From the NCBI GenBank assembly GCA_015179125.1, contig WHVA01000187.1, positions 124,001 to 188,000 of the forward strand: a stretch of 64,000 nucleotides of DNA, given 5' to 3'. A program made the position numbers and the translations under genes. The notes beneath the pieces are model-generated. The model made no database searches and was not told the origin of the DNA. It worked only from the letters and a program-made list of their open reading frames with translations. Of this stretch, positions 10,569-21,820 are shown piece after piece; positions within the stretch are counted from its first letter, which is position 1, and each line of letters opens with the position of its first letter. The DNA is from Gautieria morchelliformis (Eukaryota; Basidiomycota; Agaricomycetes; Gomphales; Gomphaceae).

Positions 10569-11842
10569 TGTCATGACGCGTGTATTTCCCATACTCAGAT
10601 GCTCAGTTTTCCTATTTTCTCACTCCACCTTCGTGTTCTTTCCAATCGCCATTGCCATGTTTGGCAACCAATTCTCGCTGTTCGCGCCAATTACCATAGC
10701 CACGCTGTCAAACGCACGATCGATGTCTTTGGACTGACTCGGCAGTCATCGCTGGGTCTACCACCTCCTCTGCGCAACCCTCTTCCGATGGCGTTCGGGT
10801 AATTGGATTGTCATGACCTGTGTATTTCCTGCACCTTGTTATCCCCATTTCCCCTTTCGCTACTCCTCCTCCGTGTTCGCTCGTCTTCGCCCTCCACCTC
10901 GACCACTCCTGCCCTATGTCATCTCCACTGGCCCTTCCTTGCATTTCGCCAAACGGCCATTCGCTGCTCACATCATTCGCCACAGGCACACCATCAAACC
11001 ATGGTCGACATCCCGATCTGGCAGAATGGCTCGTCAGTAACTCCATCAGCTTCTCGATCCAACCCCCTTTTGGTGTTCATATGAGCAGGGTGCGTTCGCG
11101 GGACGTCCTACCCGTGGGTTGTGTGGGATCAACCCAGTAGATGAAGAACCCGTGCAGGGCAGGGTATATGTGGGCCCCAAGACATGATTTCGTACATAGG
11201 TGTCTTCGCCACCTTCACCCTCCATCGTTTCATGTTCTCCCTCTTCTCTCATTCTATTGTATGTTTATTTCATCTATGTTGTATCATGACTGCGCACCCC
11301 TATCCAACCCTGACTCACAACGGCCTCTTTCCTATTCGCTGATACCTTACGAGCATTCGATACAAGTAGTTTACATTCACATGTATATTCCCCAATTCAA
11401 TTATCATACGTCGTTCACCTTGTGCAAATTTGACCTCGCTGTGGCCATCATCTTAAGCCTTCTCTTGGAGGTCTCCATCTTCAACTAGCAGAAGACTTAG
11501 GCACCACTGGTGAGTTCTCATACTTCTTCTTCGCTACCTTAGCCTTCGAACGATTTTCTGCGCTGTTGGCGAAGGGCTCCGAAGGAGCACCTTCGCCAGC
11601 GAAGGGATTGTCGAGACTTAGACAGCCCTTCCGTGAGACCTTGCACGTTACATCGTCAAGAGCCACGGGCTATTTCGCTACGACTGTAGATAGGGTGAGC
11701 CCCGTTTAGGCAAACCCTCTTACCTTGTGAACATTCATTGGTTCACCTATTCGCCGAACGGCATACTTATTTGCACAAGTTATTCAGGCATTCGCTGTGT
11801 TCACTAATACACGATATTAACGCCTGAAAACCAATCTTGACA
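10569..11842 (-). repeat. Family S solo LTR (minus)
   Basis: On the plus strand it begins TGTCATGAC and ends CCAATCTTGACA. That is the inverted form of the family S LTRs at 36477, 39000, 40439, 43678 and 45376 (TGTCAAGATTGG..TCATGACA). Its 1274 bp is almost the same as the 43678-44950 copy (1273 bp). It contains the conserved open segment ALDDVTCKVSRKGCL on the minus strand (about 11666-11481). An exact 5-bp duplication is not seen (TCACC against ACCCA), so the edges may have mutated. Confidence 0.85.
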
Positions 11843-12819
11843 ACCCACCTGCCACTGGCTCTCCCTCCAGCAGTCCACCAGCTTCCCAAACCCCTCTGCA
11901 TTCCCTCCTTCAATTGTCACCTTGATATGACCCTGTGTGGGAACCCTTGCTGATGAAAACCTCACAAAAAAAGGATTAAAATTGCTTTAAAACCCTGTTT
12001 TTCCCAGCTGATAGTAGCAAATATATGTGGCTGTTATGGGGAAATCACTGTTCAAATATTCCTCGATTTTCGTCTTATTTTTTTGCCATTTAATTTGGCT
12101 TCCCTGGCTCAAAAAGCACTATTCTGGGTTATGAACCTACGCACGTCCACAACTCTGCCACAGCCATTCAATTTCAAACTCCGACAGGAGCTATCCACAA
12201 ACCGCGAATTCCGAGTTGCAGGCACCCAAGCACCTACAACTCCGGCACCTTGGCTCACTCAAACTCAGCCACTGAGACTGAATGCGTCCTCTGCTGCTTA
12301 CACAAGCCTGTGCACTTAAATATAGTTCAAACCCAGCAGGCACATGACTTGCATCATAGCAACCATGGCTGTGCAAGGCTGTGTATAAAACCACAAAGAC
12401 GTACAAAGCCAAAACTAGGGTGCAGGTTTAGCAAAGCCTATTGGATGAATGGATCCTCCAAACACAATGCTACAACACCAAACAGGTCCCTTGATGTCAT
12501 AGGGGCTGTGCAGGGCTGTGCAGGGCAGTGCAAGGCTGTGTATGGCTGTGAAAGGCTGTGCAAACCAGGGAAAGTGATTGGCTATCTATTTTCAGTTCCT
12601 TTGCACAAACATGCCGCAATAGTTACAAGGGTGTGTTTTAGCAGTGCAAATATTTACATATGACATCGCTCACCTAATAGATAGAAGAACCCCATTTTAT
12701 GTAATCCTGTGTATTTTACAATATAAAAGGAGGCCATTCTGACCCCCTTGATCATCATTCTTGTTGAATAAAATGGCACTTCAACATACTGACATAAGCC
12801 GATGATACGTACAAGGTAC
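11843..12819. other. Non-coding stretch with a short CTGTGCAGGG array
   Basis: No gene can be supported. A 10-bp array of GGCTGTGCAG/A words lies near 12505-12560. Apparent ORFs around 12083-12663 lack domain features and overlap that array. The right part (about 12663-12819) is the left flank of the miniature LTR element. Confidence 0.6.
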
Positions 12820-13458
12820 TGTTGGAGTTTGTAATCTTCGCTGTATTTTGTGGGGCGCGCTCGGCGCCTAATAAGACCTAAGCCGTTCTTTCCTACTGCG
12901 ACCACCCCGTAAACTTCTACAGGTTATGGGCCCTGCCCATTCGCTCCAGTTGTCGGCTCCCTCGGGATTGAAATGTGTGCTCCCCCGGTGTTGGGGTCGA
13001 GAGGGCTCTCCTGTTGTAAAGTTCATCGCAAAGCCCTGTGACGTTCCAGGCATTTACCACATCACACGAAAAACCCCCAACCATGTCGTGCACACACACA
13101 TACCATTTGTTGCCGGTCACCAGTCATTACCGGGACTCATCATTAACCATGGGAACTTGAGTTGTTGTTGAGATTGGTGGATGGCACACCCAAGCCTTCG
13201 TGTTCTGAGGCGGTTCGTGTAAGCCCTTATTTGTTGAGGCCTCAATATTCTCATTCTACCCGGGGAGGTCACTTGGTATTGGAAAGCTGTTGGAGCTATT
13301 CCAGGAGTTGGTTTTCAGGGAAGCTGGAGTTGAAGAGTGCTTCAATTAAGGAGGTGTGTTGGAGTTTGTAATCTTCGCTGTATTTTGTGGGGCGCGCTCG
13401 GCGCCTAATAAGACCTAAGCCGTTCTTTCCTACTGCGACCACCCCTTAAACTTCTACA
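12820..13458 (+). mobile_element. Miniature LTR retrotransposon (TRIM-like) with copia-type primer site
   Basis: Two 102-bp terminal direct repeats (12820-12921, 13357-13458) start TGTTGGAG, end CTTCTACA and differ at one base (G/T). They are flanked by the perfect 5-bp duplication GGTAC (12815-12819, 13459-13463). Just after the left repeat is GGTTATGGGCCC (12922-12933). That is the form of primer-binding site used by copia-type elements that prime from an internally cut initiator tRNA-Met. Just before the right repeat is a purine tract AAGGAGGTG (13348-13356). The 435-bp interior has no gag or pol similarity, so it must be mobilised in trans. The one LTR difference suggests recent insertion. 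Confidence 0.9.
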
Positions 13459-13463
13459 GGTAC

Positions 13464-14277
13464 GAGTAGTGAAAGGAGTAGGGAGTATAAGGAGCGCAGT
13501 AGGAGGACAAGGGAATCCTTGTTCTTCTCAAGACAAAGGTTACAATTATATTTAGACTAGCTACCCATATGTTTACGCCAGCGACTTGCGTCGCTGGAGA
13601 TCATTCAATCGAGAACTACTTACCTTATCAACTGTGAGCGTCTTCGACCTATAATTCTAGCAATCTAACATCTTCTATCCATGTGACCTCATGTGACTTG
13701 CATCTTACTAAGCAGCTAATCCTAGCTAGGGTTATTCACTTACTTTAGTGTCTAATTCCTTGTTAAGTAGTTACTTTACTGCTTAGCCACTTGGACTAGT
13801 CCTCCAGGTGTAATTCTACAGAGTGAGTCTGTCAATTGATAGTCTTGCCATTCGCACTCCAATACCCGAGACGATCTGATCAGTTGATTTTCCTGATTAG
13901 AGACTTTCACAAGTCACTTCCACAAAACTTGTCTCTCATTTTATTGCAGTGCGCTGGTAGATTATCAGGGCAGTCCATTTATAAACTTGCCTGCTAAGTA
14001 CATTCCTTTATATTTTGGAATACACTTGGACCCCAATAGTGTCCTTGAACCTGCAGTCTTGTAGTTTATTGTTCAGTTCTGCTAAGAAACACATTGCCTT
14101 CCATCCATATTAACTTGGACTAGTTTTTATGTGGATTGCAACCAAGGTACAAATATTAAATTATTTCCGGAGTTGTGCTGCAGCATTGTTTGATATTCTT
14201 GAAGTCTCGTAAATGACATGTTCTGATAGATTGAGGCATTAGCGATAACACCAAAGTCTTGAAGGGTTCCAAAACAG
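13464..14277 (+). repeat. Degenerate LTR-like repeat, related to 41628-42443
   Basis: Much of this stretch matches the minus strand of 41628-42443. Shared words include CTAGCTAGGGTT, CCACTTGGACTAGTC, the GATTGCAACCAAGGTACAAATATTAA block and a common end GGGTTCCAAAACAG. No coding frame is seen. It is probably the LTR (or its 3' half) of a larger element. Its left edge is masked by the miniature element at 12820-13458. Confidence 0.6.
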
Positions 14278-14419
14278 ACCCCCTGTTGCCTGGTACCAAG
14301 CCTCCGCTCCCAGTTCTAGAACCAACAAAATGTATGGTTGAGGTGCCATTTCATCCCGTGGCACCCCAGTTGGTTGTATCTCCTTCTCTGCCCTCCCATC
14401 CCCCACCGCTTTAGTTTTC
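14278..14419. other. Short unassigned segment between two LTR remnants
   Basis: It follows the GGGTTCCAAAACAG end and begins with TGCCTGGTACCAAGCC-like sequence, possibly the primer-site side of the preceding LTR. No gene is seen. Confidence 0.4.
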
Positions 14420-15347
14420 ACAAAGAGCTGATGCAACATGTAATATTATGCTACTAAGCATGTTTTGAAGAAAGCGGAAGTTAGATAAGATATACGGGGT
14501 AAGCAACTAATCAAGAACAAAGAACTACAAAGGGGTGCAGGGTAGGGTCAAGAACAATGGGCAAAAGAACAAGGGGACAGAAAGCATATTTGACATGATG
14601 GAACAATGGGACTCCAGAGGGGACGGACATATGGTCTTGCTGTGCTGCGAGTTGAGTCCGGTGGGTCCAAGTAGGGATGCACACCGTCCGTATTACGGCC
14701 ACGGCCGTATAATGTACGGCGGGTTGACGGATACGGCAGACCGTATGCCGTCCATATGATCAAGACCTCTCCCCTCTGATGGTACGGTACGGCACCGTAC
14801 CGGCCATATTACGGTTGACGGCAATATTATACGGTGGGGCTATTGGAAGATCGGTTAGTGACCGATCCGTGTAGACTATGACGTTTCATTATATTAGTAT
14901 GCTCGCCTATGCGGCCTACACAGGTAGCTGCGCTTTATGTCAGCCTATGCAGACTAATTAGGCATGCCCGATGTGTACGTGCCAGCAGTAGCGCCTATCA
15001 GGCGCTGTGTTTTTGGCTCGGCTAACAAGTTTTCGGCGTTTACCGATGCATGCCGTATACATACCGTACATACCGTACACGGCCGTATTTGTACGGTATA
15101 TACGGTGTCAAACCATACCGTATACTGTACCGTCGGCACAGCACACCGAGCCTTGACGGTACGGGTGCCGTGGCCGTAATACGGCACCGTACAGCCGTGG
15201 ATGTACGGCACGGTGTGCATCCCTAGGTCGAAGTAATAGAGTTGAAAGAAGAAAAGATATAACAAGGGGGGGGATTGTCAGAAGTATCAGGATGTCAGAA
15301 AGGAGGTGAAACTGAGTGTCGGAAGTCAGAAATGCATGGTCGTAACA
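14420..15347 (+). repeat. Left-truncated LTR remnant related to the solo LTR at 1700-2418
   Basis: It shares AAAGAGCTGATGCAACATGTAAT, GGGGTGCAGGGTA and the terminal TCGTAACA with 1700-2418. It ends at 15347 with CGTAACA. The TGTTACG start is missing. It was later split by the hAT-type element at 14672-15225. The host sequence resumes in register after that element. Confidence 0.75.
14672..15225. mobile_element. Palindromic hAT-type miniature element (554 bp)
   Basis: It has 16-bp perfect terminal inverted repeats, TAGGGATGCACACCGT (14672-14687) and its complement (15210-15225). An 8-bp flanking duplication with one mismatch is present (GGTCCAAG 14664-14671, GGTCGAAG 15226-15233). An 8-bp duplication and such ends are typical of hAT transposons. 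The first and last roughly 150 bp are built from many copies of CCGTA/TACGG words in both orientations and should fold strongly. The centre (about 14830-15010) is normal sequence. No transposase is present, so it is non-autonomous. Confidence 0.88.
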
Positions 15348-15911
15348 TCCCTGAACTTTGTGCCACAGATATTCATTTTGCATATAGATTACCTGTCCTG
15401 AGAATTGCCTCTTCCTCAGAAGATTGCAGTTCCACCAGGAATTGTCTCGCCGCATCCCCCAGGAAGGGCATCTGGTATGCAATGCTAAATTCTGTCATTG
15501 CTTGTTTTTTCATGTCTCTCCTAAATCAAAGTCAATGGTACTGCGACAGGGCTACGGCACCGAAAGTCGAATGAAAAACGTTCATTGTCTCAGCTGTATG
15601 GGGATAAGTGAAGAGGCGCCATTGAGTTGTTATTTTTCTTATAAGTAGCAGGGGTATTATGAGTCCTGCATTCAGATTCTGCAGTGTGCATGGGACTGTT
15701 GATGGGCTGGGCAGGCACTTTGGTACGGGTGCAGCCTTGCAGTTTCCCTCTTAGACCGGGTGATTTCGTGTGTCTTGTCCCGCCGTCTCCTCGTCTTCAA
15801 CGACCCGTATGGTGCTAAAAATCTCACCAGCTTGTCCAGCTGGGCGCTATAAACAATTACCCATAACTCCGCAAGTGGTGGACTCAGTTTGCCTCAACTC
15901 ACCCGTGTCTT
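15348..15911. promoter_or_regulatory. Intergenic region upstream of the Hsp78-like gene
   Basis: No gene is supported. TATAAA at 15848-15853, 59 bp before the ATG at 15912, is a candidate core promoter. I did not find a clear three-repeat heat-shock element (inverted GAA/TTC units at 5-bp spacing). Some short ORFs here do not resemble known proteins. Confidence 0.4.
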
Positions 15912-18900
15912 ATGTTAACTCGTAGACTAGTACCAGCGTCAAACTACTTGTCAAGCCTGCGGAAGGTTTACTTGACTCTGCGTCCCCGGCTGCGCTTACG
16001 AACTGAGAATGGTCCGTTTGCACTACTCAGTCGCGGGACGGGGGTACGGTGGTATGCACAGCCGCCACCCGGTGGTGGCTTTCCTAGGGGCTTTCAGGGT
16101 ATGAATATAGATGGTGCGGTTCCTGGAAAGGGAGAAGCGTTGAAGGAATTTGTGAGCTGTCGTGTCCATCTCGCAAGAGTCGGCAGACCTTTTCGCTGAT
16201 CCGCCTCTGCTGTAGAGCGTGGATCTTACAGAACTCGCCAAGTTTGCATTTTATTTTGAAACACGTACTGTCTATTTTAATCTCCCGCCTTAGGCAAGGT
16301 AAACTAGATCCGACTATAGGCCGCGACGAAGGTAGTTGGGTATTTATTGCAGCACATATGACGCCACTAACATGCCTGTTGACACCCCAGAAATTCGTCG
16401 AACGATCCAAAGTAGGTTTCGCGTTCGAATTGCAACGACGTCGCTAAATCTCCGCAGTTCTATCCCGACGGACAAAGTCCAATCCCGTGTTGATAGGTCC
16501 GCCAGGTGTTGGAAAGACAGCAATTGTTGAGGGGTTGGCTAGTCGCGTCGTGGCTAAAGAGGTCCCCGAAGTCAGAAATTTAAGTTGTCACTCGATTGTT
16601 CCACATGGCTAACAGTGCGTTGGATAGTCATTGTACAACAAACGAGTACTTTCCCTTGACCTTGCCCAGGTCGTCGCAGGGTCTGGAATCCGTGGTCAAT
16701 TTGAATCAAAGTTTAAGGCGCTTTTGAAGGACATCGAGGATGAGGCAGGAAAGGTGATATGTTTTATCGACGAACTCCGTGAGCAATATACTCCTGCAAC
16801 ATTGGGGACGGCAGTTGTAATTGATCTCACCTTGCACCTGGGTCAGACATGCTGTTGAACTTGGGTAAAACGGAGGGAAGCGTGGATGCAGGCCAAATGA
16901 TCAAACCTGCCCTTGCTCGGGGACTTCAACTTGTCGGTGCCACGACTAGTAACCTATTCTCGTATTCTCTCAATATTCATGGTTTCACTCATTGGGTTCG
17001 ATGACAGCCGATGAATACCGTAAACACATTGAGAAGGACGCTGCGTTGGAGAGACGCTTTCAGCCAGTGACAATCGAGGAGCCAACGGTAGAATCTACCA
17101 TTTCGATTCTGCGAGGTTTGAAAAGTCGATATGAGGTTCATCATGGTGTCGAAATCTCAGACGCAGCCCTTGTGACCGGTGCGCTTTAATTCCCAAGCTG
17201 AGGCTTGTGGTAGTGACTCGTATTGCTGCACGCATAGCAAGCGTATATTCAGCACGATACATAAGCGACCGGTTCCTCCCAGACAAAGCCATAGACCTCG
17301 TTGATGAGGCTGCGAGTTCGCTGCGTTTAGCTCAGGAGAGCAAACCCGACGAACTGGAGGCGTTGGACCGTGAGGTGGTCACACTCCAGATCGAACTCGA
17401 AAGCCTGAAGAACGAAACCGACGTGTACAGCGTAGAACGACGGGACGAGGTCGAGAAACAGCTGAAAGCGAAGAAAGATGAGGCGGCGCGACTTGGAGAA
17501 CTTTGGCAAGCTGGTGGGTACCTGCCTGGTGTCGCGCTCTGTCGTGCATACTTACTGACCCACGGGACATGCGAATTTGTTATCTAGAGCGTGCGCGGCT
17601 CCATAGAATCAAGGAGACGAAGCGAAAGCTCGAAGAAGCTAAACATGAGCTGGAAGTTGCGCAGTGGCAAGGTCGATATGATACGGCGTCCAGGTTACGT
17701 TACGCTGTCATTCCGGAGCTCGAAGCACAGTTACCGAAGGAACAGGACCGCGAAACATTGGGCTCGCGCGATGACGTTTTGTCAACTGACGGCGGGCTCC
17801 CGTTTCTTCACGAGCGCGTAACATCCAGTGATATCGCGCGTGTGGTTGCGAGGGCTACTGGTATACCAGTCCAGTCCCTCCTGAAGGGTGAGCGAGAAAA
17901 GTTGACGCATGTACGATTCTTTGCCTTTTTATCTGGTTTGAGTTCGACATTGGGATTATGACAGATGGAGGATTCACTTCGTGAACGTGTTGTGGGTCAG
18001 GATCACGCCGTTGCGGCTGTCAGCAGCGCTGTTCGGATATCGCGCGCTGGACTATCCAACCCAAACCGGCCGGTGGCATCTTTCTTGTTTTTAGGTCCTA
18101 CAGGTGTTGGAAAGGTAACCGTGGACTTCGTATGTTAATCACGCTGCTCACAAATTCTTCAGACGGAGCTGTGCAAAGCATTGGCGGCATTCCTGTTCAA
18201 CGATGAGCGGCGTGGACTGTAAATAAATGTTTCTTCTACGCTTGACGGTTAACTTATGCCACGTTCTAGCATTACAATCAATATGGCAGAGGTTCGTAGT
18301 GAGAGCCACCTTTTAGCTTAGCTGACACCTTCGTCAGTATCATGACCGTTACACTATGGCCCGACTTCTTGGTGCAGCCCCTGGGCTTATTGGATACGAT
18401 GAAGGTGGTAAGTCACAGTTCAGCCATCCGGACAATATGACGATACTCAATTCGTTCGGTCAGGCCAGTTAACAGAAGCTGTTCGACGCCGTCCTTATGG
18501 TGCGGATGTCGACGCTCTCTTGGCATTTGGCGGTTGGCTGACGTAGATTTCCAGCTGTTCTTCTCTTGGATGAGCTCGAGAAGGCGCACAAGGTAGAGCT
18601 ATGTTTTCACCACGCGTTGAATTCCACTGATATGGCCCAAGGATGTTGCTATGATCCTTCTGCAGATACTTGATGAAGGCACCCTGACTGACAGTCATGG
18701 GCGCAAAGTTGATTTCAAGGTATTTGAGCTGCACTCGGTTGCTGGGTGGTTCTGACGCCGTATTCAGAACACCATCATCTGTTGTACTAGCAATCTTGGC
18801 TCCGATATACTTGCTACCCCTTCTTCAACGGACTCTGACGGAGTAGTTACAAAGGAATCCCGCGAAGCTATTTTGGATATCGCTGCTCAACACTTTCCGC

Positions 18901-19330
18901 CGGAGCTGATTAATCGCTTGGATTCTCAAATAGTGTTCAATCGGCTCTCGCGTCAGTCGATATATGAAATTGTTTCGCTTCGTCTGCGTGACGTTACGGA
19001 CAGGATCAAGGATCGACGAATTCAGCTGGACGTAGATAACGCAAGTCGCGAGTGGCTTGCGAAAGAGGGTTACTCTGAGTTGTACGGGGCGCGTGCCATT
19101 GCAAGGATTGTGCGAGCAAAGGTAGTCAACCCCCTCGCTGAAAAGTTGTTGTTAGGGACAATCCGGTGCGTTCTGACATGTCGGGGGTGGCTATTTGTTG
19201 ACACTCTTGCAGAAATGGTGACACAGTGTCTGTTCGCGTCTCACAAGACGGTAACGACCTGGTAATTGCGGACAATCATCCCCCCGAAAACGAAGCCACT
19301 GTTGCCGTTATGCCTGCATCGTCTCCTTGA
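15912..19330 (+). CDS. HSP78: Mitochondrial ClpB/Hsp104-family disaggregase, Hsp78-like
   Basis: This is an AAA+ chaperone gene with about 15 short introns. Exon 1 (15912-16151) encodes an Arg-rich presequence ([17 protein letters not shown]) and then [12 protein letters not shown]. No ClpB N-domain precedes it, as in yeast Hsp78. NBD1 has Walker A GPPGVGKT and FIDEL. The long coiled-coil M domain typical of disaggregases lies at about 17330-17760. NBD2 has GPTGVGKT (split by an intron), [13 protein letters not shown] and the Arg-containing PELINRLD. Known family role: ATP-driven threading of aggregated proteins in the matrix together with Hsp70. Odd: the tyrosines of both substrate-gripping pore loops are missing (GSGIRG instead of KYRG; PGLIGY instead of PGYVGY). 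Exon joins were inferred by eye; the one near 17185-17255 is uncertain. Stop TGA at 19328-19330. It could be a divergent paralogue rather than the true orthologue. Confidence 0.9.
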
Positions 19331-21820
19331 AAGCATTCAATCTAGGTTATTATTATGCATGCTGAAGTCTCAAGCCCCCCTCATAGATTTGTAGCCATAT
19401 GTGCCCTCCACTCAACAAAGCCCGTAAACCAGTGTGACAGCGAGCTGGATGAAGTGTCTCGAGACAGGTGAAATATTACATATTCTATTGATCTCATCCC
19501 CATGACCGCGACCATGTCGATCGAGTGCCATGGCGCCTTCCCGTTCGTGGACTGGAGATGTTCGGCTCCCCGCCTAGGATAGCAGCCCTATAGCCTGAGT
19601 TTCAACATTCAGCCTGCTTGACATCTTACTGGAGTCCACCATTCCACTTGTCAAACCTTTTGTTCGTCTCTTCCTCCTTTGGAATTTTGCGCCAACGCCG
19701 CCTTGTTGAATGGCGGTGAACAGTGGTGGACTGTTTACAGACATAACGAAGCCCCAGAATTGATGGGAGAAGGCAATGAGTTGACACTTGAAGAGACGTA
19801 AGGGTCGCAGGCTCGGCCATGGATGCTTGAGAGGCCGCGAGGAGAAGTAAGGAATGTCGAGCTGGCCAACGAACCGATGCGAACTGCAGGCCGCATGCAG
19901 CGGATGCCTGCCCATCAAAAGTCTAGGGCGACACTGGCGTGAAGGGCTACTGATATCCACTAGTGGACGTCAACCTTGCACCGTATGCAGGATCACACAT
20001 GCTTTAACCTCGTGTCCAAGTTCTAACAATCGCGACAGTTCTCGCTGTGGCACGAGATGGTCTCAACGCGGACGTACGTGCACGGTGAGGCCGGCAAACA
20101 TGTGAACCCAACATAAGCCAATGGTATAACATACCCTTTCCGGGACAGAATGAAGTAGCTGAGATCCAGTATCCAAAAACGGTGTGCGAGGTGGAACTGT
20201 CTGGACGACTCGGACGGAAATTGGGCGGGGCCGCGACAGAAATGTGATCCTGGTATGATGATCAATGAAGTGGCTGGTAACCCGTGGGCCCGAAGTGTGA
20301 TCCAGAGTAGGATTTAGCTTTGTTCGTCCTGTAGCGTACACAATCAGCACGCTGCACCAACAGGTATGGCCACTTCAGGTTATTTATGTTCTGCTTGTTC
20401 AATTGGTCGGATATTCACCTGATCGCATCATGATCGATTACGGTGTTGAGTTTACGATTCAGTGAAACGCACTCCCGACGCTCGGCTCCGCCAGAACTCC
20501 TTCGCCATCAACATGGTCTAGGCTCTGAGACTTCGGCTGGAAGTTTGAATAGTATATTCATCACCCAGGACTCTGGATATCAGCGTCTGGATACAGACGT
20601 TCCCTGGCCTGAAAGAACCATGATCGATGTACTGTGGCGTTGTCGAGATTCTTATCGAGATCCAGACTTTGAGGATTCCCGGCAGTCTGACGCCTTCTGA
20701 AGTTCTGAATGATCGGCTTGGCAGGGTACTTGGAATGCCCACAGGATGTTCTTTGAATACCGGTATGTTTACTGTACGTGCATGTTCCCCGTGAAGTCGT
20801 CAGTGCCGCACAAGGCAGGGAACCAAGTGTGTATAATGTTTGGGCCGACATGTCAAACTCACCGTTCGGGACCGAATGCTTATCAGCCACGGGTCGGGCT
20901 TGCAAGGGCGATCTTAGACTGCACGCTGTCTAGATTGTTCCTGTTCAGACAGGCCTGATGCGTGCCTTACTTCGTATCCTAGGACTCATCTACATGATAA
21001 CAGATACTCTGAGTCGGAATGTGCGCGCACAGCTTCTAGGATCCTGATAGATATCCTATTATCCGGGCTTTTCCACCGACTTCTTTCCATAGCCATCACC
21101 AAGATCTAGAACTTCGTCGCTTCTGTCAGTGCGCCCAACGCGGGACTCGAGTATCAGGGCGAGCCAACGAAGATATTGTATATACTTCGCTACGGAAAAG
21201 AAACATCTTCCGCCGATCCGAGGCCCGTCCTAGTGGACGGTAATCGATAATCCGTGCGCCATGCAGCTACAGTACTCGCCAAAAAAGTGCTCATCACTCG
21301 TGGCCGGAAGATGCATCAATACTTGTGACTTGTGCCCTCCCGAGGTGTCAACGACAGGGCCTGTTTTACATGGAAGCCAAAGCAGTTCTATTGACAGCTG
21401 TATTTGGCATGGACGTACGTATGTGAAGTTTGCCTTTTACATGTCTCCGGAACCACGGGATCTCCTCGGATTTCGGTATCGCAATCCTGCTTTGAAGCTC
21501 GTGCTCGGAAGCTCGTGCTTCACAGTCAATACAATGTTATTATTACCCTGTTTGGGAGGATCCACCATATGGTGACTTTGCCCCTAGGCATCTGGACTCA
21601 AGCGTAAATAACGGTGCCATACGTAATGGCTGATGTTGGCTCTGCGTTCCTGTGGTAAAAGGGCACGCAACTTCAAACCTTGATATGGGACGCGATCGTA
21701 TACTTATAATTATACACGTCTAGGAACACCGTTATTTGTCCAAGAGATTGACGTCTCCCATCCTACTTTAAAGACAAACAAACGGAAATTCTTCTCTAGT
21801 CTGCCGTCCGCAAGTACTCG
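19331..21820. other. 2.5-kb region with no assignable gene
   Basis: Several short open stretches exist on both strands. Examples are plus 20037-20114 (QFSLWHEMVSTRTY..) and minus around 20350-20120, which has a weak WW-domain-like string HFIDHHTRIT. I could not join them into a recognised protein. Codon composition is not clearly coding. It may hold a decayed gene or an intron-rich gene of unknown family. No transposon ends or tandem repeats were seen. Confidence 0.4.

Noticed and set aside
20063-20350. WW-domain-like string on the minus strand (HFIDHHTRIT), suggesting a Nedd4/Rsp5-type ligase
   Set aside because: The conserved tryptophans are absent, and no C2 or HECT domain could be found around it.
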